Assembly: GCF_001665235.1 (NCBI RefSeq) | Contig: NZ_LZSC01000048.1 | Location: 119,894 to 183,893 of the forward strand | DNA: 64,000 nucleotides | Source of the DNA: Mycobacterium sp. 1100029.7 | Lineage (GTDB): Bacteria; Actinomycetota; Actinomycetes; Mycobacteriales; Mycobacteriaceae | Direction: 5' to 3' | The notes under the pieces: generated by a model | The model's database searches: none | Told to the model about the DNA's origin: nothing | The model's input: the letters and a program-made list of their open reading frames with translations, nothing else | Translations under genes and position numbers: made by a program | Shown here: positions 26,614-34,690 of the stretch, piece after piece | Numbering within the stretch: position 1 is the first letter of the stretch | Layout: each line of letters opens with the position of its first letter

Positions 26614-26639
26614 TTGACATAATGTCGCTTATCGGCACA
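26612..26639 (-). other. Candidate chromosome dif site (XerCD)
   Basis: On the minus strand this 28-base stretch agrees with the actinobacterial dif consensus as I recall it at 25 of 28 positions; the XerD-arm half, ACATTATGTCAAGT, is exact, and the XerC arm has CCGATAA. The two arms are partial inverted repeats (GATAA / TTATG) around a six-base centre. dif lies at the replication terminus, where XerCD resolve chromosome dimers. The mobile element abuts its XerD side. Confidence 0.7.
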
Positions 26640-26843
26640 AAGCCCACCTGCGGGCGGCCGAGGCGAGCACGCGCCCGACGGCCTCCGGCCCCGTCTCTGA
26701 GTTAACCCAGAGACCGTCGGTCGTCCCGCCCCGAGCCCCCGGTCAGAAAGTGCGTGACGTCGGCCGTCCCGCGCCGACCAGGCTCGGTTTCAGCGAGGCG
26801 CGCCTAAGCCGCCCACTTCCCACGCCCGCTTCGGCACCAGAAA

Positions 26844-26861
26844 TACGTCACTGTGACAATA
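26844..26861. promoter_or_regulatory. GTCAC-T-GTGAC palindrome, copy 1
   Basis: TACGTCACTGTGACAATA, an 11-bp perfect palindrome core with conserved TAC before and AATA after. Lies about 215 bases upstream of cobW. See the copies at 26921 and 28134. Confidence 0.5.
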
Positions 26862-26920
26862 GGATTTGTGCAGACACGCCTCCCGTTCGCATCCCCCCGC
26901 CGGCCGGCCACTGACGTTAA

Positions 26921-26938
26921 TACGTCACTGTGACGAAT
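26921..26938. promoter_or_regulatory. GTCAC-T-GTGAC palindrome, copy 2
   Basis: TACGTCACTGTGACGAAT, the same core as copy 1, 77 bases further on and about 140 bases upstream of the cobW start. Confidence 0.5.
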
Positions 26939-27076
26939 AGTGTTGGACGGCAGGGCATTTGAAGTCGCGCTCGAGTACGAACAAACAGACCGGCCCGCCT
27001 CCGGAGCTGCCTTCCGGCATCCTGTGGTAGTTCTCGTGGCAGCGCTATCCGCGGCTCGATTGAGGAAAGGACGACC

Positions 27077-28105
27077 GTGCGGGCAATCCCTGTAATCGGC
27101 TTGACCGGGTATCTCGGCGCCGGCAAGACGAGTCTGCTCAACCACGTTCTGCGGAGCCCGGGCGCACGGATCGGCGTCATCATCAACGACTTCGGTGAAC
27201 TCAATGTCGACGCCATGCTGGTCACTGGGCAGATCGACGAGCCCGCCTCGATTGCCGGAGGTTGCATCTGCTGCCTGCCTGATGACGGCGGGATCGACGA
27301 GGCGCTGGCCAAGCTCACCGACCCTCGACTCGAGCTGGACGCCGTCATCGTCGAGGCCAGCGGGCTGGCCGAACCCGTCACCGTGTCTCGGATCATCGGC
27401 TTCAGCGAGGTCCCCGGCGTGCGGTATGGCGGACTCGTCGATGTCGTCGACGCTGCGACACACTTCGACACCGTCGATGTCAGCCAGACGTCTCCGGCTC
27501 GCTACGGCGCGGCGTCTCTCGTGGTCGTCAACAAGCTTGACCAACTCTCCCCTGGCGACCGCGACGCCACCCTCGAGCGAGTGCAACAGCGCGTGCACGA
27601 GCGCAATCCACGGGCGACCGTCGTCGGGACAATCGGCGGAAAGGTCGACCCGGCACTGCTTTACGACGTGGCAGGGATGCGCGAGGAATCGGGCCAGCTC
27701 TCCTTGCGTGAACTCTTCGTCGACGCCGCGGCAGACACCGTGCCCCACGACCACGACCACCATCACGCCAGGTCGGTCACGGCCACGAGCACGGGTGAAG
27801 TCGGCCCGGGCGCGCTGCTCGACTTGCTCGAGGACCCGCCCGAAGGTGTCTACCGACTCAAGGGAGCCGTCGTCATGAGATACGGGAAAGGCGCCCCGAC
27901 TTTTGCGGTGAATCTGGTCGGCAGCGCCATTCACATCGCTCCCGCGCCGCCCGGAGCCTTCGCCAACTGTCTCGTCGCGATCGGCCCACATCTGGACACC
28001 GATGCCGTCCGCGCCCGACTCGACGCGGCGCTGCGCCCCTGCACCGCGACCACGACCCTGGCCGATGCGCATCGCCTGCGAAGGTATCGCCGACGCAGCT
28101 TGTGA
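27077..28105 (+). CDS. CobW/COG0523 GTPase (metallochaperone family)
   Basis: A 342-aa G3E GTPase that delivers or senses metal (zinc, cobalt or others). Walker A is GYLGAGKTS (11-19), the metal site GGCICC gives Cys63, Cys65 and Cys66, a switch region EASGLAEP follows, and NKLD is the guanine-specificity motif. A His-rich loop (HDHDHHH, about 224-230) and a C-terminal CobW domain complete it. GTG 27077 has GAGGAAAGG upstream. It is a single-gene unit framed by three copies of a GTCAC palindrome, suggesting control by a dedicated regulator. The metal cannot be assigned. Confidence 0.88.
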   Translation: MRAIPVIGLTGYLGAGKTSLLNHVLRSPGARIGVIINDFGELNVDAMLVTGQIDEPASIAGGCICCLPDDGGIDEALAKLTDPRLELDAVIVEASGLAEPVTVSRIIGFSEVPGVRYGGLVDVVDAATHFDTVDVSQTSPARYGAASLVVVNKLDQLSPGDRDATLERVQQRVHERNPRATVVGTIGGKVDPALLYDVAGMREESGQLSLRELFVDAAADTVPHDHDHHHARSVTATSTGEVGPGALLDLLEDPPEGVYRLKGAVVMRYGKGAPTFAVNLVGSAIHIAPAPPGAFANCLVAIGPHLDTDAVRARLDAALRPCTATTTLADAHRLRRYRRRSL

Positions 28106-28133
28106 GGACTCAAAGGCCAACGGCCCCAGCGCA

Positions 28134-28152
28134 TTACGTCACCGTGACGCAA
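28134..28152. promoter_or_regulatory. GTCAC-C-GTGAC palindrome, copy 3
   Basis: TTACGTCACCGTGACGCAA, same core with C at the centre, between the convergent ends of cobW and the AhpD-like gene. Its place downstream of both genes is odd for an operator. Confidence 0.45.
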
Positions 28153-28176
28153 TATGGGGGTGGTCCCGAAGGGCCA

Positions 28177-28755
28177 TCAGCCGGTCGCGACGACTGATGC
28201 CGAGTTCCAGGGCGCCAGCCGACCGGACGAGGCATCCGACTCCGGGAGATCGTCGCTGACATCCCACGTCGCCGACAACCGACCGACGCCCAGCGCGATG
28301 GCGCAGTGCAGTCCGAGTGCGACGAGCTGATCTTCACTGAAGTGCGTGCGCAACTCGTCGTACACCGCGTCGTCGATGGCCAGGTGATCGGTCGCGAACA
28401 GATCGGCGAAACGAAGCGCCGACCGCTCGGCGTCCGAAAGGTTGTCGGCATCGGTCGGCCGCTCCAGCGAGCACACCGCGTCCTCGTCCAGGCCGTCGTC
28501 GATGGCGCTTTGGTAGCGGACCGCGATGCAGCTTCGGCACTGGTTGAAAAACGCGATGCGCAGCCGCACCAGTTCGAGAAGTCGGGGCGACAAACCGCCA
28601 CTGGTGCGCAGCGCCGCGGTCAGGGCGCCCAGCGCCTCACCCACCGCGGGAAGCCGGCCGATGATTGACGCGACACCTAAGTTGATCCGATCCCCCTGCC
28701 CGAGATCGGCCGTCGGCACCCCGGCGAAGGCTGTGGATGCAGCAATTCGTGTCAC
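28177..28755 (-). CDS. AhpD-like carboxymuconolactone-decarboxylase-family protein
   Basis: A 192-aa helical protein of the CMD/AhpD superfamily. The redox motif Cys73-x-x-Cys76 (FFNQCRSCIAV) after LRIAFF is that of AhpD-type peroxidase adaptors; the helices before and after (LLELVRLRIAF, LSDAERSALRFAD) also match. It may protect from peroxides or organic hydroperoxides. ATG 28755 starts it; the gene is divergent from the ECF sigma gene, which could indicate shared oxidative-stress control. No partner reductase is nearby. Confidence 0.8.
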   Translation of the reverse strand: MTRIAASTAFAGVPTADLGQGDRINLGVASIIGRLPAVGEALGALTAALRTSGGLSPRLLELVRLRIAFFNQCRSCIAVRYQSAIDDGLDEDAVCSLERPTDADNLSDAERSALRFADLFATDHLAIDDAVYDELRTHFSEDQLVALGLHCAIALGVGRLSATWDVSDDLPESDASSGRLAPWNSASVVATG

Positions 28756-28944
28756 GTCGTCGTCTCCTCAATACGCCTGGTAGAGCGCCTGCGGTAGCGC
28801 CATTCCCGAGATCAACAGCAATCGCTGATCCTGCCATCTTCATGGCTGATAGGGCTGATCACAAGCAGTCGTTGGAAACGATGCCGGATGCTTGCTGAGA
28901 TCGAGGGACACAACTGAAATCCGATGACTATGAGGTTGACGATC

Positions 28945-29568
28945 ATGTTGCAGTCCCCACCTGATCCAGCACCAGGCGCATGCGCCGACGATCTGGCCGC
29001 ACGATTCGAGCGAGACGTCATTCCGTTGCTGGACCAGCTGCATCGCGCAGCACGTCGCTACACCCACAGCCATGCCGATGCCGAGGATCTGGTTCAGGAA
29101 ACCATCGTCAAAGCCTATGTCGGATTCGCGTCGTTCCAGGAAGGCACGAACCTGCGCGCGTGGCTTTACACGATCCTGAACCGCACCCGGATCAATCACT
29201 ACCGCAGCGCGGCGCGCCGCCCGGCGGAGTGGCTGGCCGACGACGTCGGCGACTACTTGACATCCGCGGCGGCCCAACATATGTCGCGAGGGCTGATGTC
29301 CGCTGAGGCCGAAGCCTTGGAATTGATGGGGGACGTCGAAGTTCGCCAGGCGCTGCAGAAGCTTCCCGAGTCGCAACAGCTGGCCGTCTACTACGCCGAC
29401 GTCGAAGGATTCCGCTACAAGGAAATCGGCGAAATTCTCGACATACCGCTCGGCTCGGTGATGTCACGCATCCATCGAGGCCGGCGCAACATGCGAAAGC
29501 TGCTGATGGATTTCGCTATCGAGAATCGATACATCAGGGAACGCGACGACGCGACGATCGCGGCCTAG
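28945..29568 (+). CDS. ECF sigma factor, SigH/SigR-like
   Basis: A 207-aa sigma-70 factor of the SigH-type. Region 2 ([40 protein letters not shown]) and region 4 ([42 protein letters not shown]) follow M. tuberculosis SigH closely. SigH-type factors drive oxidative and heat stress genes, normally held by an RshA-type zinc anti-sigma. No anti-sigma gene follows here; a secreted cupin follows after nine bases. ATG 28945 (GAGG nine bases upstream) is preferred; ATG 28924 is an in-frame alternative. Confidence 0.88.
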   Translation: MLQSPPDPAPGACADDLAARFERDVIPLLDQLHRAARRYTHSHADAEDLVQETIVKAYVGFASFQEGTNLRAWLYTILNRTRINHYRSAARRPAEWLADDVGDYLTSAAAQHMSRGLMSAEAEALELMGDVEVRQALQKLPESQQLAVYYADVEGFRYKEIGEILDIPLGSVMSRIHRGRRNMRKLLMDFAIENRYIRERDDATIAA

Positions 29569-29577
29569 CAGCGACCG

Positions 29578-30009
29578 ATGCGCCCACCAAGCAGGCGAAT
29601 TATCTCGGCCCTGGTTGTGCTGGCGGTGCTCGCACCGTCCGCGATCAGCGCCGCGACGCCCGGAACCGGAGTGAAATCGCTTCAGCTGAACCAGTCTTCG
29701 CAAGAGGGACGCGACTTCGTCGTTCGCGACATCACGATCGACCCGGGTGGGAGCACCGGCTGGCACTGGCATGACGGAACCCTGGTCGGCGCCATAAAGC
29801 ATGGCACCCTCACCCATTACTCCGCGGACTGCTCGGTGGACGGCGTGTACAACGCGGGCGATCCGGTCACCGAACCCGCCGGATCCGACCACGTCCATCT
29901 CGGCCGCAATCTGGGCAGCACGCCGGTGGTGTTAGAGGTCATCTACATCCTGCCGGCAGGGAAGCCGTTGGCGGAGGACGCGCCGAATCCCGGTTGCCCG
30001 TTCGGCTGA
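29578..30009 (+). CDS. Secreted cupin-domain protein
   Basis: A 143-aa exported protein: a signal peptide of about 26 residues (IISALVVLAVLAPSAISAA), then a small single cupin. Metal ligands are suggested by GWHWHDG (His-x-His) and a second motif SDHVHLG. It lies nine bases after the ECF sigma gene and is probably in the same transcript. Function unknown; small cupins bind metals and sense or modify small molecules. Confidence 0.75.
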   Translation: MRPPSRRIISALVVLAVLAPSAISAATPGTGVKSLQLNQSSQEGRDFVVRDITIDPGGSTGWHWHDGTLVGAIKHGTLTHYSADCSVDGVYNAGDPVTEPAGSDHVHLGRNLGSTPVVLEVIYILPAGKPLAEDAPNPGCPFG

Positions 30010-30019
30010 CACGCGCCGA

Positions 30020-30694
30020 TCAACCCCCGAAGGGCGCTCCGTCGAACCGCTCCGAGGTGACGAATTCGGACACCGGGCGCCGTCGCAGCTTGGTCACCTG
30101 GCGCACGGGTTTACCCAGCGGCACCACCGCGGCGATCGCGTACGGATCGGGGATGGCCAGTAGTTCTTTGGCCTTCTGCTCTTGGGCGACAACCATTGTG
30201 GTCAACACCCCGCCGAAGCCTTCATTGCGCGCAGCCAACAACACGTTCCATACCAGTGGATATACCGACGCCCCCGGCACCACCGCGATGCGTTCCAGGT
30301 GCTGGTCGGTCGCCGCGACCACCCCGAGGTCCAGGCAGACCACCAACACCACCGGCGCCTCGCGGCAGGACGCCGACATCGGCGCCGGCGGCTCCGTTGC
30401 CTCGATCGTGGCTTGGTCAACGCCGGTCGGCCGCAACGGGTTCCATGGCTTCTCCCCGTTGGCCACCTGTGCCGCGTAGCGGCGCGCGGCCGGCAGCCCG
30501 AGATCCGCCAACGCCGATCGGGTGTCCTGATCGCGCACCACGATGATCCGCACACCCTGCCGGTTACCGCCGCTGGGCGCGAACCGGGCGTGATCCAGGA
30601 TGCGTCCGAGAACGTCGTCGGGAAGCGGATCGTCGGTGAATTCGCGGACTGCGGGGGTCGATCGCATCACGTCGTACAAATCCATAACCACCAT
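30020..30694 (-). CDS. Nitroreductase-family FMN protein
   Basis: A 224-aa FMN-dependent oxidoreductase. The N-terminal arm (RSTPAVREFTDDPLPDDVLGRILDHARFAPSGGNRQG) has the phosphate-binding Arg and the APSGGN motif of the family, and the C-terminal region (AIAAVVPLGKPV) closes the FMN site. It likely reduces quinones or nitroaromatics with NAD(P)H. Start: ATG 30694; a second ATG at 30685 (MDLYDVM) fits better with relatives. It converges with the cupin gene and is followed upstream by the DNA-repair pair. Confidence 0.82.
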   Translation of the reverse strand: MVVMDLYDVMRSTPAVREFTDDPLPDDVLGRILDHARFAPSGGNRQGVRIIVVRDQDTRSALADLGLPAARRYAAQVANGEKPWNPLRPTGVDQATIEATEPPAPMSASCREAPVVLVVCLDLGVVAATDQHLERIAVVPGASVYPLVWNVLLAARNEGFGGVLTTMVVAQEQKAKELLAIPDPYAIAAVVPLGKPVRQVTKLRRRPVSEFVTSERFDGAPFGG

Positions 30695-30722
30695 GGTGCC
30701 GTAGCCGGGGCGCCCCGCGTGT

Positions 30723-31436
30723 TCAGGCCGCGTCGTGGAAGATCAGTCCCAGCGTGTACCGCCGGCCGGAACGAACCGCCGATACGCCGTGGCGCACCGG
30801 GGCCGCCGACCACCCTCGGGTGGAGCGGACCGGCCGTTCCCGGGTGGTGAAGACATAGCCGTGTCCCCGCGGCAGGGTCGTGGCCGTGCCGCGGGACTGA
30901 GCCCGCGCCCGCTGCTCGACGAGCAGGAATTCCCCTCCGGTGTGCGCGACCCCCGGCTCGTTGAGATTGATCACGACCTGCATCGGAAAGACGAGTTCTC
31001 CGTACAGATCTCGGTGCAAGGCGTTCCAGTCGCCAGGACCGTATGTCAGTATCAGCGCCGTCGGCTTGGTCTGCTCGGCACGATGGCACATCTTCAGCCA
31101 CTCGTCGAGCGTGTCGGGCCACGGCGCTTCGCGACCCAGCTTTGCCCACCATTGCCGGGCGATCGGTAGGAGCCGGGGATAGAGCGCCTGTTTCAAGTCC
31201 TCGATCGGATGCGGGTAAGGCCGTTTGAAATAGCGGTACTCACCTTGCCCGTAGCGGTGCCGCCCCATATCGACGACGGCGCGAAACAACTCGTCGTCGG
31301 CATACAGTTCGATGACCGACGCGCATTCGGCCGGGGTCAGCAGCTCCGGAAGTAGCGCGCCGCCGACGTCGTCCATGTCGGCGGCGACCGCCTCCCAGTC
31401 CGCGGCATCGACGCGCGCACGCCATGTCGATGGCAT
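30723..31436 (-). CDS. 2OG-Fe(II) oxygenase of the nucleic-acid dioxygenase type (PF09859)
   Basis: A 237-aa protein matching the DUF2086/Oxygenase-NA family, thought to reverse methyl damage on DNA. The double-stranded beta-helix carries the iron pair HRDLYGE (His-x-Asp type) and a later His (VRHGVSAV), with the 2OG-binding RRYTLGLIFH strand at the end. Start ATG 31436 overlaps the stop of the alkyltransferase gene by one base (TGATG), so the two are coupled. An upstream frame to 31556 lies inside the neighbour. DNA substrate is inferred from family and neighbour. Confidence 0.8.
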   Translation of the reverse strand: MPSTWRARVDAADWEAVAADMDDVGGALLPELLTPAECASVIELYADDELFRAVVDMGRHRYGQGEYRYFKRPYPHPIEDLKQALYPRLLPIARQWWAKLGREAPWPDTLDEWLKMCHRAEQTKPTALILTYGPGDWNALHRDLYGELVFPMQVVINLNEPGVAHTGGEFLLVEQRARAQSRGTATTLPRGHGYVFTTRERPVRSTRGWSAAPVRHGVSAVRSGRRYTLGLIFHDAA

Positions 31437-31948
31437 CAGAACAGTCTGCCAGCCAGTGCGGGTGCCGGCTCTTCGAGCTCGAGCAGGAAGCGTTTGCGTT
31501 TCAGCCCGCCCGCGTATCCGGTCAGCGTGCCGCCTTTTCCGACGACGCGATGACATGGCACGACGATACTGAGCGGATTTCGTCCGACGGCCTGGCCGAC
31601 TTCGTAGGCGGTGGTGCCATCGGCCAATTCGGCGGCCAGCTCACCGTAGGTCTTCTTCTGGCCGTAGCCGATATCGGCCAGCAGATCCCAGATGCGCCGG
31701 CGGCTCGGATCACCGACCAGCGCGATCGCGATATCGAAATGGGTGCGTTGCCCGGCCAAGTACTCGAGCACCTGCTCGGCGGCGCGGTCCAGCAATTCGT
31801 CGGAGCCCGGCTCGACGAGTTGGCCGAGGGTCTCTGCCACCGGCGGGTGCCAATGATTCTGGAAATACACCCCGGTCAGGGCCGGGCCGTCGGCAACCAA
31901 CATCAGTTGATCCAGTGGGCTTTCGACCACCGTGTGTCGTGCTTTCAT
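31436..31948 (-). CDS. ogt: Methylated-DNA--protein-cysteine methyltransferase (copy 1)
   Basis: A 170-aa O6-alkylguanine-DNA alkyltransferase that takes methyl groups from guanine O6 onto its active-site Cys132 (motif PCHRV). The helix-turn-helix region (YGQKKTYGELAAEL, AVGRNPLSI) precedes it. It is coupled to the oxygenase gene, so both should be induced together upon alkylation. It is divergent from an ECF sigma factor that in turn precedes a second alkyltransferase. Its own starting ATG at 31948 has AAAGGAGGTGT upstream. Confidence 0.92.
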   Translation of the reverse strand: MKARHTVVESPLDQLMLVADGPALTGVYFQNHWHPPVAETLGQLVEPGSDELLDRAAEQVLEYLAGQRTHFDIAIALVGDPSRRRIWDLLADIGYGQKKTYGELAAELADGTTAYEVGQAVGRNPLSIVVPCHRVVGKGGTLTGYAGGLKRKRFLLELEEPAPALAGRLF

Positions 31949-32066
31949 CGTTTACACCTCCTTTCTCGTAGACGCGGGCCGCACCAGTTGTGTGAGATGG
32001 AGTCGAATCGTCTTCTCACATTCCGCTGTGCTGCCGCGTCTTCAGATCAGGAGCAGGAGGAAATCG

Positions 32067-32591
32067 TTGAAGATCGAGCAGGCCGTCAAGCCGCCGTTCG
32101 AGGCGCTGGTGGCACAACACGGCGCCACGGTGTTGCGGGTCGTGCGCGCCGTGGTCGGTCATGCCGACGCCGATGACGCCTGGTCGGACACTTTTGTGGC
32201 GGCCCTCAAGGCGTATCCGAAGTTGCCCGCTGACGCCAATGTCGAGGCCTGGCTGGTGACGATCGCACACCGCAAAGCCATTGACATCACTCGTGCGGCG
32301 TCGCGCCGGGCCATACCGGTCGCCGATACCCCCGACTCCCCCGCCAGGGAACGGGCCGACGGCCACGACCTGGACCTGGACCTGGACCTGGACGCGGCCG
32401 TCGGCGCGCTGCCGCCCAAACAGCGCCAGGCCGTGGCCTACCACTATCTGGCGGGGCTGCCCTACGCCGAAATCGCGACAATCCTGGACAGCAGCGCGGC
32501 CGCCGCGCGACGGGCCGCCGCCGACGGCATCGCGACCCTGCGACGTACCTATCCCCGCATCGAGAACGCAAGGAACCACCATGAAAAGTGA
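32067..32591 (+). CDS. ECF sigma factor linked to alkylation repair
   Basis: A 174-aa sigma-70 factor. Region 2 reads LRVVRAVVGHADADDAWSDTFVAALKAY and region 4 reads LPPKQRQAVAYHYLAGLPYAEIATILDSSAAAARRAAADGIATL; they are joined by a linker encoded by a (GACCTG)4 microsatellite (Asp-Leu repeats). TTG 32067 is used since AGGAGG sits seven bases before it. It overlaps the following alkyltransferase by 11 bases, so the two are one unit. No anti-sigma is present; the sigma may be induced by transcription alone. Its regulon is inferred to be alkylation repair. Confidence 0.75.
   Translation: MKIEQAVKPPFEALVAQHGATVLRVVRAVVGHADADDAWSDTFVAALKAYPKLPADANVEAWLVTIAHRKAIDITRAASRRAIPVADTPDSPARERADGHDLDLDLDLDAAVGALPPKQRQAVAYHYLAGLPYAEIATILDSSAAAARRAAADGIATLRRTYPRIENARNHHEK
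32367..32390 (+). repeat. (GACCTG)4 microsatellite in the sigma-factor linker
   Basis: Four exact copies of GACCTG coding for Asp-Leu repeats between region 2 and region 4. Unit changes keep frame, so they would only alter linker length. Confidence 0.8.
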
Positions 32592-33180
32592 TCTCGCGCA
32601 GCACTATCCCGTCAGCGCCGACGATCTGCAGCGTCTGCACGCACGTCTGGAGAAGGCCGCCCAGGCCGACGACGTGCTCGACATTGCTTATCGCACAGTC
32701 GACTCTGCCGTCGGACCGCTGCTACTGGCCGCCACCCCACGCGGACTGATCCGAGTGGCGTTCGCCAACGAAGACCGCGACGGTGTGTTACTCGTTCTCT
32801 CGCAGCGCATCAGCCCCCGAATGCTCGAAGCGCCCGCGCGCCTGGATCCGGTTGCGCGAGAACTCGACGAATACTTCGCCGGGCGCCGGCACCGCTTTGA
32901 CGTCGCATTGGATTGGTCACTGTCCCAGGGCTTTCGGCGCACGGTGCTGGAACACCTCAATACCGATATCGGTTACGGTGTCACGGCAAGCTACGCGTCG
33001 CTGGCGCGGCTGGCTGGTTCCCCCAAGGCGGTTCGCGCCGTCGGCACGGCCTGCGCGACCAACCCGATCCCGATCGTGGTGCCCTGCCATCGGGTGATCC
33101 GGTCCGATGGAGCCGTCGGCGCCTACCGTGGCGGGCCCGTCGCCAAACGCGTGCTGCTCGACCTCGAACGGCAGCAATGA
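32581..33180 (+). CDS. Methylated-DNA--protein-cysteine methyltransferase (copy 2)
   Basis: A 199-aa alkyltransferase with the active-site Cys169 in PCHRV, preceded by the DNA-binding helix (YGVTASYASLARLAG) and followed by GAYRGG. The N-terminal ~30 residues (VSADDLQRLHARLEKA) are an extra helical segment not found in copy 1. ATG 32581 lies inside the sigma-factor gene's last codons (overlap of 11 bases), with AAGGA just upstream. With copy 1 it gives the locus two direct-reversal enzymes, under probably different control. Confidence 0.9.
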   Translation: MKSDLAQHYPVSADDLQRLHARLEKAAQADDVLDIAYRTVDSAVGPLLLAATPRGLIRVAFANEDRDGVLLVLSQRISPRMLEAPARLDPVARELDEYFAGRRHRFDVALDWSLSQGFRRTVLEHLNTDIGYGVTASYASLARLAGSPKAVRAVGTACATNPIPIVVPCHRVIRSDGAVGAYRGGPVAKRVLLDLERQQ

Positions 33181-33204
33181 CGGCGCGCATGTGCAGCACG
33201 CCGA

Positions 33205-34569
33205 TCAGCCGGGCGCCGACCAGTGCACGACCTTGACGGCGGTCATCTCGTCGAGAAGTTCGGGACCGAACCCGAAGCCCGTGCCACTGCCGCGGCGCGG
33301 CTCGGATGCTCCGCCGGGAGCGCCGCCGAAGACGTCGTTGATTTTCACCGTCCCCACCGGAAGGCTGTGCCACGCTTCCTGCGCGTGAGCCATGTCGCCG
33401 GTCAACACCGTGGCCGCCAATCCGTAACGGTCGTCAGCGGATTCACGCAGGGCCGTGTCGAAGTCCGGTACCGCTTGCACCGGCGCGATCGGCCCAAACG
33501 TTTCCTCACACATCACCAGCATGTCGGTAGCGCAGTCGGTCAGCACCGTCGGCGGGTAGTACGAGCCGGGCCCCGGTCGAGGTTGGCCGCCGCACACCAG
33601 GCGTGCGCCGCGCCGGGTGGCATCCTCGACGTGCGCGTGGACATGCCGTCGGTGGCGTTCGTCGACCAACGGCCCGACGCGGTCGGCCCATGCCAGCGCC
33701 TCGTCGGCGAGAGCGTCGACGAACGCATCGGTGATCGCACCCACGAGGTAGATCCGCTCCACCGACACGCAGATCTGACCGGCGTTGGCGAAGGCACCCA
33801 GGGCGGCCTGGCTTGCCGCCCATTGCGGATTCACACCGGCATCGACGATCAACGCGTCGTTCCCGCCGTTTTCCAGCAGTGCCTTGGCGCCCCGTTGCGC
33901 GCAGGCGCGCGCGATCGCCTGCCCGGTCGCGGTACTGCCGACGTGTGCGACGACGTCGACGCCGGCCGACTCGGCGAGTCGGGCACCGACGGTGGCATCG
34001 CCGTCGAGGATCTCGAGTACCCCGTCGGGCAGGCGCGCAGCTAGCAGTTCGGCGAATCGTCTTCCTGTCTGCGGGCAACGCTCACTTGGCTTGTGCACCA
34101 CGGTATTTCCCGTCACGATCGCCGCACCCAGCAGGCCCGCGGCCACCGCGACGGGATCGTTCCACGGCGTCAGTACCGCGACGACACCGCGTGGCTGGGC
34201 AACCATCAGGTCGGTCGCCGACCATCGCCCCTGCAGACTGCGACCCCGGTGCAACGGGCCGAGTTGGGCATACGCCCGCAGCGTCGCCACCCCCGCATCG
34301 ACGCCGCCACGCGCGTCCACGCGCAGTTTGCCGGTCTCGCGCTCATTCAGGTCGGCGAGCTCGTCGGCTACAGCAGCGACGTCGTCAGCCGCGGCCGCAA
34401 GCGCAGCCGCACGCTCGGCGGCAGCGGTGCGCGACCAGCCGTGCGCAGCACCGACGGCGCGTTCGACCGCATCGTCGCAAGCCGAATCCGCCGCGACGGG
34501 CAGCTGTGTCACCAGATCGCCGGTTCGCGGGTCCAGGACGCTGATGGATTTACTCAGGGCTGAAGACAC
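33205..34569 (-). CDS. Aldehyde dehydrogenase family protein
   Basis: A 454-aa NAD(P)-dependent aldehyde dehydrogenase. The family marks are PWNDPVAVAAGLLGAAIVTGNTVVHKPSE (cofactor site), LLENGGND (catalytic Glu) and ANAGQICVSVERIY (nucleophile Cys), then CEETFGPIAPV. Slightly shorter than typical members. The substrate is unknown; it may be in a detoxification role. It converges on the second alkyltransferase and is divergent from the esterase at 34691. Confidence 0.87.
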   Translation of the reverse strand: MSSALSKSISVLDPRTGDLVTQLPVAADSACDDAVERAVGAAHGWSRTAAAERAAALAAAADDVAAVADELADLNERETGKLRVDARGGVDAGVATLRAYAQLGPLHRGRSLQGRWSATDLMVAQPRGVVAVLTPWNDPVAVAAGLLGAAIVTGNTVVHKPSERCPQTGRRFAELLAARLPDGVLEILDGDATVGARLAESAGVDVVAHVGSTATGQAIARACAQRGAKALLENGGNDALIVDAGVNPQWAASQAALGAFANAGQICVSVERIYLVGAITDAFVDALADEALAWADRVGPLVDERHRRHVHAHVEDATRRGARLVCGGQPRPGPGSYYPPTVLTDCATDMLVMCEETFGPIAPVQAVPDFDTALRESADDRYGLAATVLTGDMAHAQEAWHSLPVGTVKINDVFGGAPGGASEPRRGSGTGFGFGPELLDEMTAVKVVHWSAPG

Positions 34570-34690
34570 GCGCCTCGGATACCCCCGCGCCGGGCGGCCA
34601 ATCAGCCGGCCCGGGTTGGTTCTCCGCTCCGACGGGGTTCCTGCTAGGTATGGTCAGATTGGCTCCCGGCGCACAGGAACAGAGGCGTAG

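Larger units (their letters stand above)
26640..27076. other. Intergenic region before cobW
   Basis: About 440 GC-rich bases between dif and cobW without a convincing gene. It holds a hairpin with 7-bp arms (GTCTCTG at 26693, CAGAGAC at 26708) and two TACGTCACTGTGAC palindromes (26844, 26921). The cobW promoter must lie here. Confidence 0.4.

Noticed and set aside
26693..26714. GTCTCTG/CAGAGAC hairpin as terminator
   Set aside because: No T-run after it and no gene ends right before it; kept only as a note in the intergenic entry.
26804..28120. Minus-strand frame over cobW
   Set aside because: Shadow of the clear CobW gene with its Walker A and GGCICC motifs.
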